DNA from: Pararhizobium_B sp963838155
GTDB lineage: Bacteria > Pseudomonadota > Alphaproteobacteria > Rhizobiales > Rhizobiaceae
NCBI GenBank assembly: GCA_963838155.1
Contig: CAWIQE010000022.1
Span: forward strand, 1-64,000
Length of the DNA: 64,000 nucleotides
Direction of reading: 5' to 3'
A program made the translations under genes and the position numbers. This document shows, one piece after another, positions 41,634 to 50,897 of the stretch. Below the pieces are notes generated by a model that did not search any database, was not told where the DNA came from, and saw nothing but the letters and a program-made list of their open reading frames with translations. Positions within the stretch are counted from its first letter, which is position 1, and each line of letters starts with the position of its first letter.

Positions 41634-41831
41634 ATGCAGAGCGTATTCTACGTCGCGTCAATCCTCGTCATGGCCGCCGTCGTCATCGTGCTGGCGCGGG
41701 GACTGTGGAACCTGATGAAGGGTGGCGACGCCAACAAGTCCAACAAACTCATGCAGATGCGCATCATGTTGCAGCTCTTCGCCGTGGTCCTGATCGTGAT
41801 CACCATCATCCTCGCCCGCGGCGGCCGATAG
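41634..41831 (+). CDS. Twin transmembrane protein (HIG1-like)
   Basis: A 65-residue protein with two membrane helices joined by a short basic loop: FYVASILVMAAVVIVLARGL, then NLMKGGDANKSNKLMQMRI and LLQLFAVVLIVITIILARGG-type second helix. HIG1-domain proteins of this size are associated with respiratory complexes in alphaproteobacteria and mitochondria. AGGGA lies upstream of the ATG. Its stop codon TAG (41829-41831) is the start of a family A repeat. It precedes pduO in the same direction. Confidence 0.85.
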   Translation: MQSVFYVASILVMAAVVIVLARGLWNLMKGGDANKSNKLMQMRIMLQLFAVVLIVITIILARGGR

Positions 41832-41931
41832 AGCATTTCCAGAAAAAGTGGAAACCGGTTTTCCGTCCGGAAATGCGCAAAAGCAAAAAGAGACAGGGCG
41901 TGTCGGGGTGAAGCGCGGACACGCACTGGAG
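41829..41931 (+). repeat. Family A repeat with compensated stem; starts in a stop codon
   Basis: Hairpin 1 pairs gcatttcc with ggaaatgc, against gcgcttcc/ggaagcgc in most other copies: both arms changed together. The hairpin-2 half is present as gtgtcggggtgaagcgcggacacg. Confidence 0.88.
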
Positions 41932-41956
41932 CCAACCGATTGAGGAGGGAAAGCCG

Positions 41957-42529
41957 ATGGTCGTGCTCAACAAGATCTACACCCGCACCGGCGACGACGG
42001 GACGACCGGGCTGTCGAGCGGCGAGCGGCGAGCGAAATTCGATCTTCGCGTGACCGCCTACGGAACCGTCGACGAGGCCAATTCCGTCATCGGCCTCGCC
42101 CGACTCCACACCGCCGGCGACCTCGACGCCATGCTCGCCCGCGTCCAGAACGACTGCTTCGACCTCGGCGCCGACCTCGCGACCCCGGCGACCGGAAGCG
42201 ACATGGACCGCGAGGCCCTGCGGGTGACCGATGCCCAGGTGGAGCGCCTCGAACGGGACATCGACGAGCTGAACGGGCAACTAACGCCCCTGCGCTCCTT
42301 CGTGCTGCCCGGCGGGCGGCCGGCCGCCGCCCATCTGCACCTTGCACGGACCGTGGTGAGGCGGGCCGAGCGCCTGGTGGTCGAATTGAAGGCGAGCCCG
42401 GGCGAGATCGTCAGCGAGCCCGCGTTGCGCTACGTTAACCGGCTCTCCGACCTGCTGTTCGTCGCCGCCCGCGTGGCGAACGACGCTGGAGCGGCGGACA
42501 TTCTCTGGGTTCCCGGCGCGAACCGGTAG
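41957..42529 (+). CDS. Cob(I)yrinic acid a,c-diamide adenosyltransferase, PduO type
   Basis: A 190-residue enzyme transferring the adenosyl group of ATP to cob(I)alamin. The N-terminal ATP site YTRTGDDGTTGL (about 8-19) and the later RTVVRRAER and LNRLSDLLF-type segments (YVNRLSDLLFVAARVAN) are those of PduO-type enzymes. The strong AGGAGG lies upstream. It is between the twin-membrane gene and the etf cluster. Confidence 0.95.
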   Translation: MVVLNKIYTRTGDDGTTGLSSGERRAKFDLRVTAYGTVDEANSVIGLARLHTAGDLDAMLARVQNDCFDLGADLATPATGSDMDREALRVTDAQVERLERDIDELNGQLTPLRSFVLPGGRPAAAHLHLARTVVRRAERLVVELKASPGEIVSEPALRYVNRLSDLLFVAARVANDAGAADILWVPGANR

Positions 42530-42661
42530 ATGCTGCCGTGCGGAGATTGAAATTGGATCAAAAACGCGTATCCATGTCGCCCACCGACAATCGAAGTTCG
42601 TTCGCCTGGCGCAATTTCCGGCGGCGGACGAAACACTGACAGGTCTCAGGAAGGAAGGTCG

Positions 42662-43411
42662 ATGAAGGTTCTTGTCCCGGTCAAGCGGGTAGTCGATTAC
42701 AACGTCAAGATCCGCGTGAAGTCGGACGGTTCGGGCGTGGAACTCGCCAACGTCAAGATGTCGATGAACCCGTTCGACGAGATCGCGGTCGAAGAGGCGC
42801 TGCGCCTCAGGGAAGCCGGCAAGGTCGAGGAAGTGATCGCCGTCTCGGTGGGTCCCGCGAAGGCCGAGGAGACGATCCGCACGGCGCTCGCCATGGGCGC
42901 CGACCGCGGCATACTGGTGGAGACCGACGACATCGTCGAGCCGCTCGCCGTGGCGAAGATCCTGAAGGGGATCGTCGAGGCCGAAAGCCCCGAACTCGTC
43001 ATCCTCGGCAAGCAGGCGATCGACGACGACTGCAACCAGACCGGCCAGATGCTCTCCGCCCTTCTCGGCTGGAGCCAGGGCACCTTCGCTTCGAAGGTCG
43101 AGCTCGGCGACGGCAAGGCGGCGGTCACGCGCGAGGTGGACGGCGGCCTGCAGACGATCGAGATCAAGCTGCCGGCGATCGTCACCACGGACCTCAGGCT
43201 CAACCAGCCGCGCTACGCCTCGCTGCCGAACATCATGAAGGCGAAGAAGAAGCCGCTCGACAAGAAGACGGCCGCCGATTTCGGCGTCGACACCAAGCCC
43301 AGGCTCGAGGTCCTGAAGACCGAGGAGCCGCAAGGCCGCAAGGCCGGCGTGAAGGTCGCCGACGTCGCCGAACTGGTCGACAAGCTGAAGAACGAAGCCG
43401 GAGTGCTTTGA
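42662..43411 (+). CDS. etfB: Electron transfer flavoprotein subunit beta
   Basis: A 249-residue subunit binding AMP; with EtfA it takes electrons from acyl-CoA dehydrogenases to ETF-ubiquinone oxidoreductase. The start MKVLVPVKRVVDYNVKIRVK and the ADP-region VRTALAMGADRGI and IDDDCNQTGQM are typical. AGGAAGG precedes the ATG. It is the first gene of etfB-etfA-hbd, with 85 bp between etfB and etfA. Confidence 0.96.
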   Translation: MKVLVPVKRVVDYNVKIRVKSDGSGVELANVKMSMNPFDEIAVEEALRLREAGKVEEVIAVSVGPAKAEETIRTALAMGADRGILVETDDIVEPLAVAKILKGIVEAESPELVILGKQAIDDDCNQTGQMLSALLGWSQGTFASKVELGDGKAAVTREVDGGLQTIEIKLPAIVTTDLRLNQPRYASLPNIMKAKKKPLDKKTAADFGVDTKPRLEVLKTEEPQGRKAGVKVADVAELVDKLKNEAGVL

Positions 43412-43496
43412 CGCCCATGCCCCCGGTCGCGGGGACCGGATCTCCTTGCAAGGCGCATGCGCCGCTTCGGGGACCGGGCAGAAAAGGATGAACGAC

Positions 43497-44426
43497 ATGA
43501 CCACTCTTCTCGTTGCCGATCACGACAACGCCACCTTGTCCGAGCAGACCGCCAAGGCGCTGACCGCAGCCGGGAAACTGGGCGGCGACGTCCACGTGCT
43601 CGTCGCCGGCAAGAACGCCAAGGCCGCCGCCGAGGCCGCAGCGAAGCTCGACGGCGTCGCCAAGGTGCTGCTTGCCGAAAGCGACGCGCTGGAGCACCAC
43701 CTCGCCGAACCGACAGCCGCCCTCGTCGTTTCGCTCGCCGGCGACTACGACGCGATCGTCGCCGCCGCCACGACGGTCGGCAAGAACGTCATGCCGCGCG
43801 TCGCGGCCCTGCTCGACGTGATGCAGATCTCCGACGTCGTCGAGGTCGTCGACGGCTCCACCTTCAAGCGCCCGATCTATGCCGGAAACGCCATCCAGAC
43901 GGTGAAGAGCGCCGAGGCGAAGACGGTGATGACCGTGCGCACCGCGTCCTTCCAGGCCGCCGGCGAAGGCGGATCCGCCCCGGTCGAGAACGCCGGGACG
44001 GCCGACGATCCAGGCCTTTCCATCTTCGTCGAGGATAGATTGTCGGAAAGCGACCGCCCGGAACTGACCTCGGCGAAGATCATCATCTCCGGCGGGCGGG
44101 CACTCGGCTCGAAGGAGAAGTTCGAGGAGGTGATCGTGCCGGTCGCCGACAAGCTCGGCGCCGCCATCGGCGCTTCCCGGGCCGCCGTCGATGCCGGCTA
44201 CGCGCCGAACGACTGGCAGGTCGGCCAGACCGGCAAGGTGGTGGCGCCCGACCTCTACATCGCCTGCGGCATTTCCGGCGCGATCCAGCATCTGGCCGGC
44301 ATGAAGGATTCGAAGGTCATCGTCGCCATCAACAAGGACGAGGAAGCGCCGATCTTTCAGGTCGCCGACTACGGCCTCGTCGCCGACCTCTTCGTGGCGT
44401 TGCCGGAGCTGCAGAAGGCGCTCTGA
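43497..44426 (+). CDS. etfA: Electron transfer flavoprotein subunit alpha
   Basis: A 309-residue subunit holding the FAD. The C-terminal FAD domain has SGGRALGSKEKFE, GQTGKVVAPDLYIACGISGAIQH and INKDEEAPIFQVADYG. The start MTTLLVADH at 43497 has AAGG nine bases away; an ATG nine bases earlier is directly against the ribosome-binding site. It lies between etfB and hbd. Confidence 0.96.
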   Translation: MTTLLVADHDNATLSEQTAKALTAAGKLGGDVHVLVAGKNAKAAAEAAAKLDGVAKVLLAESDALEHHLAEPTAALVVSLAGDYDAIVAAATTVGKNVMPRVAALLDVMQISDVVEVVDGSTFKRPIYAGNAIQTVKSAEAKTVMTVRTASFQAAGEGGSAPVENAGTADDPGLSIFVEDRLSESDRPELTSAKIIISGGRALGSKEKFEEVIVPVADKLGAAIGASRAAVDAGYAPNDWQVGQTGKVVAPDLYIACGISGAIQHLAGMKDSKVIVAINKDEEAPIFQVADYGLVADLFVALPELQKAL

Positions 44427-44568
44427 CGCCGCCCGGGCACCTGCGGCGACGGTCTGTTCGCGCCTGCAGCAATCGGGGCTGGACCAAACTCCGCCGCCAG
44501 ACTAGGGTCGACCGGGAAATCGGCCGGCGATTGTCGCCGGCCCCTCTTTGCATGGCACGGAAAGCGTG

Positions 44569-45450
44569 ATGGGAAATTCGATCAGGAGCGTCGGCATCGT
44601 CGGCGCAGGACAGATGGGATGCGGCATCGCCCATGTCTGCGCGATCGCCGGCTACACCGTTTCGGTCTACGACGTGGGCGCGGACCGCATCCAGGAAGGT
44701 CTGGCGACGATCAGCGGCAACATGGCGCGCCAGGTGTCCTCGGGCAAGATGGCCGAAAGCGAGCGGTCCGAGGCCCTCAAGCGCATCTCGCCGGCCCGCG
44801 AGATGCAGGACCTCGCGGCGTCCGACCTCGTGATCGAGGCGGCCACCGAGGACGAGACGATCAAGCGGAAGATCTACGCGCAGATCTGCCCGATCCTCAA
44901 TCCGGAAGCCATCCTGGCCACCAACACGTCGTCGCTCTCAATCACCCGTCTCGCCTCCGCGACCGACCGGCCGGAGCGCTTCATCGGCATCCACTTCATG
45001 AATCCCGTTCCGGTGATGAAGCTCGTCGAGATCGTGCGGGGCATCGCCACCGAGGAAACCACCTTCACGGCCGCGAAGGAATTCGTCGCCTCCCTCGACA
45101 AGACGATCACAGTCGCGGAGGATTTTCCGGCCTTCATCGTCAACCGGATCCTGCTGCCCATGATCAACGAGGCGATCTACACGCTCTACGAGGGCGTGGG
45201 GTCGGTCGACGCGATCGACACGGCGATGCGCCTCGGCGCCAACCATCCGATGGGCCCGCTCCAGCTTGCCGATTTCATCGGCCTCGACACCTGCCTGTCG
45301 GTCATGCAGGTCCTCTATGACGGCCTGGCGGACTCGAAATACCGGCCCTGCCCCCTGCTGGTGAAATATGTCGAGGCCGGCTGGCTCGGCCGCAAGACGG
45401 GCCGCGGCTTCTACGACTACCGCAGCGAAATTCCCGTCCCCACGCGCTGA
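44569..45450 (+). CDS. hbd: 3-hydroxybutyryl-CoA dehydrogenase
   Basis: A 293-residue enzyme oxidising or reducing the 3-hydroxyacyl group. The NAD-binding VGIVGAGQMGCGIAHVCA (Rossmann), the His/Glu pair region IHFMNPVPVMKLVEIV and the C-terminal HPMGPLQLADFIGLD are present. It acts in short-chain beta-oxidation or in polyhydroxybutyrate/butyrate pathways. The genomic pairing with etfBA agrees with acyl-CoA oxidation. The ATG at 44569 is preferred over a TTG 21 bases upstream. Confidence 0.95.
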   Translation: MGNSIRSVGIVGAGQMGCGIAHVCAIAGYTVSVYDVGADRIQEGLATISGNMARQVSSGKMAESERSEALKRISPAREMQDLAASDLVIEAATEDETIKRKIYAQICPILNPEAILATNTSSLSITRLASATDRPERFIGIHFMNPVPVMKLVEIVRGIATEETTFTAAKEFVASLDKTITVAEDFPAFIVNRILLPMINEAIYTLYEGVGSVDAIDTAMRLGANHPMGPLQLADFIGLDTCLSVMQVLYDGLADSKYRPCPLLVKYVEAGWLGRKTGRGFYDYRSEIPVPTR

Positions 45451-45549
45451 ACGTCGGGAATCGAACCGATCGTTACGATCACCTATTGAAATCGCCGGCG
45501 AGGCCCTATCTGCCTGTGAAGTGTATCGCAGCGAGCCCCGGACGAGATC

Positions 45550-46806
45550 GTGAAAAAGCCGGAAAAGAACGCCGGAACCGACGTGGCCGAAAGGCCGCGC
45601 GAGGCCGGCCCGCAAGCCCGCCCCGAGGCGGAAGACCCATCCGAGACCGCCCGCGAGCCGGCGCCGGCCGAAACGAACCGCAGGCGCGAGACGGCCGAAG
45701 GCGCGCAGCAGCAACCTGCCGCCTCTCCCGATGATGCCGAGCCGCCGAAGGACGACGAGCAGCCACGCCGCCGGCGGTCGATCTTCCGCAGGCCGGTCTT
45801 CTGGATCTTCGTCGTCCTCGTCGTCGTCGGCATCGTCGCGGCCGCCCTTTACTGGTGGTTCGAAAAGCGCCCCTACGCGACGACGGACGACGCGTTCATA
45901 GGCGCGGACATCGTTCAGGTCTCCCCCCAGGTCTCGGGGCTGGTCGTCGCCGCGTCGGTCGACGACAACAGCCACGTCGCGGCGGGCGACGTGCTCGTAC
46001 GCATCGACCCGGCGTCCGCGAAGGCGAAGCTCGCCTCGGCGAAGGCGGGACTCGAACAGGCGACCGCGGAATTGCAGCAGGCCCGCGTCGGCGTTTTGCA
46101 GGCCCGCAATCAGGAGGCGGAGACCGAGGCGAAGCTGAGCGCGCTCCAGGTCACCGCCCAGAACGACCAGGATACGCTGACGCGCGACCTCAAGCTGCAG
46201 GACTCGAGCTCCAGCCCGATCACGCAGAAGCAGATCGACAACGACCGTGCGGCCGCCCGCGGCGCCGAGGCGCAGGCCGAGGCGGGCCGGCGTGCCGTCG
46301 CCACGGCAAAGACCGCCATCGACGTGGCGAAGGCCAAGGTGACGTCGGCGCAGGCGTCGGTCGACGCGGCGCGCAGCCAGGTGGAGATCGCCCGCATCGA
46401 TCTCGATCACACGACGATCACCGCCCCGCTCGCCGGCCAGGTCGTGCAGAAGAACGTCAATATCGGCTCCTTCGCCACGGCCGGACAGCCGATGATGGCG
46501 CTGGTGCCGGACAGTCTCTACGTGACCGCCAACTTCAAAGAGACGCAGCTCGCCGACATCAGGCCGGGCCAGCCGGTCGATCTCCATGTCGACGCCTTCC
46601 CCGACGTCGATTTCCACGGCAAGGTGGTCTCCATCCAGAACGGGGCGGGCCAGGCGTTCCAGCTGCTGCCGCCGCAGAACGCCACCGGCAATTACGTGAA
46701 GGTCGTACAGCGCGTTCCCGTGCGGATCTCCATCAACGCCCAGGACCTGCAGAAATACCCGCTCGGCCCGGGCATGTCGGTCGTCCCAAGCATCCGGGTG
46801 CGGTAG
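45550..46806 (+). CDS. HlyD family efflux adaptor, EmrA-like
   Basis: A 418-residue periplasmic adaptor. A charged cytoplasmic N-terminus rich in Glu, Pro and Arg (about 1-75) is followed by one membrane helix (RPVFWIFVVLVVVGIV, about 78-98). After this come a barrel-sandwich hybrid, a long coiled-coil hairpin (about 155-285, many Ala/Gln/Glu) and LDHTTITAPLAGQVVQKNV. It should link the inner-membrane transporter to an outer-membrane channel. The start is GTG. The EmrB-type partner begins two bases after its stop. Confidence 0.9.
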   Translation: MKKPEKNAGTDVAERPREAGPQARPEAEDPSETAREPAPAETNRRRETAEGAQQQPAASPDDAEPPKDDEQPRRRRSIFRRPVFWIFVVLVVVGIVAAALYWWFEKRPYATTDDAFIGADIVQVSPQVSGLVVAASVDDNSHVAAGDVLVRIDPASAKAKLASAKAGLEQATAELQQARVGVLQARNQEAETEAKLSALQVTAQNDQDTLTRDLKLQDSSSSPITQKQIDNDRAAARGAEAQAEAGRRAVATAKTAIDVAKAKVTSAQASVDAARSQVEIARIDLDHTTITAPLAGQVVQKNVNIGSFATAGQPMMALVPDSLYVTANFKETQLADIRPGQPVDLHVDAFPDVDFHGKVVSIQNGAGQAFQLLPPQNATGNYVKVVQRVPVRISINAQDLQKYPLGPGMSVVPSIRVR

Positions 46807-46808
46807 CG

Positions 46809-48371
46809 ATGGCGGCCGCGCCGGCATGGGACCCGAGCCGCTCGGCCGCCGGTCCCGGCGGTCCCTGGGTCATGACCTGGGTGGTGTCGATCGCCACCTT
46901 CATGGAAATCCTCGACACCTCGATCGCCAACGTCTCCCTGACGAACATCGCCGGCAATCTCGGCGTCGCCCCGGACCAGGCGACATGGATGATCACGACC
47001 TATCTGGTGGCCAACGCGATCATCATTCCGATCAGCGGGTTCCTTTCGCGCGCCATAGGCCGCAAGCGGTATTTCATGATCTCGATCGCGCTCTTCACCG
47101 GCTCCTCGCTGATGTGCGCGCTGGCTCCGAACCTGGGGGTCCTGATCGTCGCCCGCGCCTTCCAGGGGGTCGGCGGCGGCGGCCTCGCGCCGGTCGAGCA
47201 ATCGATGGTCACCGACAGCTTTCCGCCGCAGAAGCGCGGCCAGGCATTCGCCGCCTTCGGGCTCGTCGTCGTCGTCGCGCCGATCATCGGGCCAACCATC
47301 GGCGGCTGGATCACCGACACGATTTCCTGGCACTGGATCTTCCTTCTGAACGTGCCGGTCGGCGTCATGGCGCTCTTCCTCGTCTCGATCCTGACGATCG
47401 AGCCGCAGATCCTGGTGCGCGAGCGCGAAGAACGCCTCGCCCGCGGCCTCCGGGTCGACTATGTCGGCTTTCTGCTGGCGGCGGTCGGTCTCTCGGGCCT
47501 GCTGATCACGCTCGACCGCGGTCAGACCGAAGGATGGTTCGACAGCGACCTGATCCTCACGACGACTGCCATGGCGGTCCTCGGACTGAGCGCCATGGTG
47601 CTGTGGGAATCGCTGCACGACGACCCGATCGTGCCCATTCCGCTCCTCAGGATCCCGAACCTCGCCATTTCGACCGCGATGATGATGCTGCTCGGCGTGC
47701 TCGTCTTCGGCACGATCCAGATCATCCCGCAGATGCTGCAGCAGGTCTTCCACTACACCGCCTACCAGGCCGGCCTCGCGCTGACCATCGGCGGAGTGAT
47801 CTCGATCGTCATGATGCCCTTGACCGGCATCCTGACGTCGAAGATCGATGCACGCCTCCTCATCTTCCCGGCCTTCGCCATGCAGGCCTTCGCCTTCTGG
47901 CACTTCACGACGTTCTCGACCTCCAGCACCTTCTGGGACGCCACGCTCGGCCGCTTCTACATGTCCGTGGCCCTGCCCTTCCTCTTCATCCCCGTGAACA
48001 CCGTCGCCTATGTCGGGCTGCCGCCCGGAGACTCCGACAAGGCCTCCGCGATGCTGAACTTCTTCAGGAACCTCGGCGGCGCCTTCGGCATCTCCATCGC
48101 CCAGACCATGCTCGTCCGCCGCGACCAGTTTCACCAGGCGCGGATCACCGAGGGCCTGAACCCGCTCAATCCCATCTACGAGAACGGCATCCACCGGCTG
48201 AGCGAGATCACCGGCAGCAAGGGGGCGGCCCTCGGCATCCTCTACCAGGAGGCGCAACGCCAGGCGACCATGCTCGGCTACATCGACGTCTATTACGTGC
48301 TGATGTGGGGCGTCGTCGCGGTGCTGCCCTTCATCCCGTTCCTGAAGACCGTCCACGGGGGCAGGCACTAA
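46809..48371 (+). CDS. DHA2 family MFS drug transporter, EmrB-like
   Basis: A 520-residue proton antiporter with 14 predicted helices. Helix-1 motif MEILDTSIANVSLTNIAGNL, TTYLVANAIIIPISGFLSRAIGRKR and the motif C segment GLVVVVAPIIGPTIGGW mark the DHA2 group. It pairs with the EmrA-like protein 2 bp upstream. No local regulator or outer-membrane factor gene is adjacent. The stop codon TAA (48369-48371) lies at the start of a family A repeat. Confidence 0.93.
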   Translation: MAAAPAWDPSRSAAGPGGPWVMTWVVSIATFMEILDTSIANVSLTNIAGNLGVAPDQATWMITTYLVANAIIIPISGFLSRAIGRKRYFMISIALFTGSSLMCALAPNLGVLIVARAFQGVGGGGLAPVEQSMVTDSFPPQKRGQAFAAFGLVVVVAPIIGPTIGGWITDTISWHWIFLLNVPVGVMALFLVSILTIEPQILVREREERLARGLRVDYVGFLLAAVGLSGLLITLDRGQTEGWFDSDLILTTTAMAVLGLSAMVLWESLHDDPIVPIPLLRIPNLAISTAMMMLLGVLVFGTIQIIPQMLQQVFHYTAYQAGLALTIGGVISIVMMPLTGILTSKIDARLLIFPAFAMQAFAFWHFTTFSTSSTFWDATLGRFYMSVALPFLFIPVNTVAYVGLPPGDSDKASAMLNFFRNLGGAFGISIAQTMLVRRDQFHQARITEGLNPLNPIYENGIHRLSEITGSKGAALGILYQEAQRQATMLGYIDVYYVLMWGVVAVLPFIPFLKTVHGGRH

Positions 48372-48420
48372 AGCGCTTCCAGGAAAAGTGGCAACCCGGT
48401 TTTCCGTCCGGAAGCGCGCA
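48369..48420 (+). repeat. Family A repeat, hairpin 1 with changed tail; starts in the stop codon
   Basis: It begins taaagcgcttcc and ends ggaagcgcgc. The hairpin-2 half is replaced by an unrelated inverted segment (ggatccacttccgggaagcgctcgag). Confidence 0.85.
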
Positions 48421-48457
48421 AAACCGGATCCACTTCCGGGAAGCGCTCGAGCGCGCT

Positions 48458-49180
48458 TCAACTCGGATCGGGCGCGCTCGGGTCCGGCTGGAGATCGACC
48501 GCCTTCCCGATGAGCCTGGCCGCATCCTTGCCGTCCCATTCCGCCGGCCCGTTCATGTCGGCCAGCAGGCAGCCGTCCTTTCCGATCAGAAGCGACACCG
48601 GCAGGCCGAAGGCCAGCCCCTCCTTCTTCAGGTCGTCGAACACCCCCATCGACGCATCGCGATGAAGCGCGAGATGGCTGGCGTCGATCGCCTTCAGGAA
48701 CGCGACCGGCTTCTGCTGGTCGCCCGTGTCGACATTGATCGCCACCACCTGGAAGTCGGCCCCGCCGCGCTTCGCCTGCAGGCGGTCGAGCGTCGGCATT
48801 TCACGCCGGCACGGCACGCACCACGTCGCCCAGACGTTCACCAGCAGCGTCTTGCCCCTGTAGTCCGAAAGCGACATCGCCTTGCCGTCGCCGTCCGTGA
48901 AGCTCAGCCCGCCCATCTGGCGCGGCCTATCCTGCGGCGTCATCGCCGCGACGTCGCCGCCGGCGAAGGGCCTGAGCGACACCGCCACCGTCTTCGCCGC
49001 GTCGCAGCCGCTGCCGTCGGGCGCCGCCTTCGCCGCGGCCGACGATCCGCCCTGCTGCGGCGCATTGCCAGACCCCGGCCCCATCACGTATACCGCCCCG
49101 GCACCGGCAAGCACCCCGAGGGCGACGGCAACCGCCACGAGCTTCAGGGGAGAGCCTGCGCGCGGTGTCCGGTCTTTCAT
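48458..49180 (-). CDS. TlpA family thiol:disulfide oxidoreductase, membrane-anchored
   Basis: A 240-residue periplasmic thioredoxin-like protein, anchored by an N-terminal helix (LKLVAVAVALGVLAGAGAV, about 12-31). The active site is WCVPC (Cys121, Cys124) in LVNVWATWCVPCRREMP, and a cis-Pro region FGLPVSLLIG follows. It would reduce cysteines needed for cytochrome c or cytochrome oxidase assembly, by family analogy with TlpA/CcmG. A Cys at about 59 is extra. GGAG is nine bases before the ATG. It diverges from argH with 28 bp between starts. Confidence 0.92.
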   Translation of the reverse strand: MKDRTPRAGSPLKLVAVAVALGVLAGAGAVYVMGPGSGNAPQQGGSSAAAKAAPDGSGCDAAKTVAVSLRPFAGGDVAAMTPQDRPRQMGGLSFTDGDGKAMSLSDYRGKTLLVNVWATWCVPCRREMPTLDRLQAKRGGADFQVVAINVDTGDQQKPVAFLKAIDASHLALHRDASMGVFDDLKKEGLAFGLPVSLLIGKDGCLLADMNGPAEWDGKDAARLIGKAVDLQPDPSAPDPS

Positions 49181-49208
49181 TGCAATCGTCTCCAGGATCC
49201 AAGACACG

Positions 49209-50657
49209 ATGTCCGGCAAGAAGTCAGAGAACGCATCCAACACGATGTGGGGCGGGCGCTTCGCCTCCGGTCCGGCCGCGATCATGGAGGAGATCAACGC
49301 CTCCATCGATTTCGACCGCAAGCTCTATGCCGAGGACGTCGCGGGCTCCATCGCACATGCCGAAATGCTTGCCAAGTCTGGCATAATCACGACCGCGGAT
49401 CGCGACACGATCACGCACGGCCTGAACACGATCCTGTCAGAGATCGAGAACGGCAGCTTCGAATTTTCCCGCCGCCTGGAGGACATTCACATGAATGTCG
49501 AGGGCCGGCTCGCCGAGCTGATCGGAGCCGCGGCCGGCCGCCTCCACACCGCCCGGTCGCGCAACGACCAGGTCGCCGTCGACTTCCGGCTTTGGGTGAA
49601 GCGCGAACTGGAGAGGACCGGCGAGGCCCTGACCGCCCTGATCGCGGCATTCCTCGATCGGGCCGAGGAACACGCCGGCACGGTGATGCCGGGCTTCACC
49701 CATCTCCAGACCGCCCAGCCCGTCACCTTCGGCCACCATTGCATGGCCTATGTCGAGATGTTCGGGCGCGACCGCTCGCGCGTGGCCGACTGCCTGTCGC
49801 GCATGGACGAATCGCCGCTCGGCGCCGCCGCGCTCGCCGGGACGGGCTTCGCCATCGACCGGACCATGACCGCCCGCGCGCTCGGCTTCCGTGAGCCGAC
49901 CCGCAACTCCATCGATTCCGTGTCGGATCGCGATTTCGCGCTCGAATATCTGTCGCTCGCCGCGATTTGCGCGACCCACCTGTCCCGGCTCGCCGAGGAG
50001 ATCGTCATCTGGTCGACGCCGCAATTCGGCTTCGTCCGGCTGTCGGACGCCTTTTCCACCGGCTCGTCCATCATGCCGCAGAAGCGGAATCCGGATGCGG
50101 CCGAACTCGTCCGCGCCAAGACCGGCCGCATCAACGGCGCCCTGGTCGCGCTCTTGACGATCATGAAGGGGCTTCCGCTCGCCTATTCCAAGGACATGCA
50201 GGAGGACAAGGAGCAGGTCTTCGACGCCGCCGAAAGCCTCGAGCTGGCCCTCGCCGCCATGACCGGGATGGTGAGCGACCTGGCGGTCGACGCCGAGGCC
50301 ATGCGACGCGCCGCCGGCTCGGGCTTTGCCACCGCGACCGACCTGGCGGACTGGCTGGTGCGCGAGGCGAACCTCCCGTTCCGCGAAGCGCATCACGTCA
50401 CCGGGTCCGCCGTCGCCCTCGCCGAAGAGCGGGGCTGCGACCTGGCAAGCCTGCCGCTCGAGGCCCTTCAGGCGATCCATCCCGCGATCACCGCCTCCGT
50501 CTACGACGTGCTGACGGTCGACGCGTCGGTCGCCAGCCGCACGAGCTTCGGCGGCACGGCGCCCGACGAGGTCGCGAAACAGGTCGCATGGTGGCGGGAA
50601 CGCCTCCTCCCGGGCAGGGACGGGGTGCACAAGGACGGCGAACTCGGTTATGAGTGA
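49209..50657 (+). CDS. argH: Argininosuccinate lyase
   Basis: A 482-residue enzyme making arginine and fumarate from argininosuccinate. The family signature GSSIMPQKRNPD is present, as are WGGRFASGP at the start and RSRNDQVAVDFRLWV. An open frame upstream is not homologous; the ATG at 49209 matches the family. It is the first gene of the argH-lipoprotein-lysA unit; the lipoprotein gene begins 46 bp after its stop. Confidence 0.96.
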   Translation: MSGKKSENASNTMWGGRFASGPAAIMEEINASIDFDRKLYAEDVAGSIAHAEMLAKSGIITTADRDTITHGLNTILSEIENGSFEFSRRLEDIHMNVEGRLAELIGAAAGRLHTARSRNDQVAVDFRLWVKRELERTGEALTALIAAFLDRAEEHAGTVMPGFTHLQTAQPVTFGHHCMAYVEMFGRDRSRVADCLSRMDESPLGAAALAGTGFAIDRTMTARALGFREPTRNSIDSVSDRDFALEYLSLAAICATHLSRLAEEIVIWSTPQFGFVRLSDAFSTGSSIMPQKRNPDAAELVRAKTGRINGALVALLTIMKGLPLAYSKDMQEDKEQVFDAAESLELALAAMTGMVSDLAVDAEAMRRAAGSGFATATDLADWLVREANLPFREAHHVTGSAVALAEERGCDLASLPLEALQAIHPAITASVYDVLTVDASVASRTSFGGTAPDEVAKQVAWWRERLLPGRDGVHKDGELGYE

Positions 50658-50703
50658 TCTCCGCCCCGGCCCGGGCGATAGCGAGGCAACGGAGACCTCC
50701 GGC

Positions 50704-50892
50704 ATGAGCGCCAGTAGAATTTTCGTGTGGCTGGCCGCGGCCCTTGCTGCGGCCACGGCGCTCGGCGGGTGCGGTCGCCAGGCCCCGAACAACGTCCCGG
50801 GGGTCTACGATTCCGACGGCAAGCCCGTGCTGACGACCCGGCAACCGCCCGTCAAGGACCGGCATTTCGTGCTCGACCCGCTCATCCAGTAG
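50704..50892 (+). CDS. Small lipoprotein between argH and lysA (LptM-like)
   Basis: A 62-residue lipoprotein with signal peptide MSASRIFVWLAAALAAATALGG ending at the lipobox Cys23. The short mature part has VYDSDGKPVLTTRQPPVKD. Small lipoproteins next to lysA include LptM (YifL), which supports assembly of the LPS translocon LptD; the location and lipobox fit, but the match is not certain. The ATG at 50704 is preferred, with GGAG nine bases upstream, over one at 50650 overlapping the argH stop. Confidence 0.8.
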   Translation: MSASRIFVWLAAALAAATALGGCGRQAPNNVPGVYDSDGKPVLTTRQPPVKDRHFVLDPLIQ

Positions 50893-50897
50893 AACCC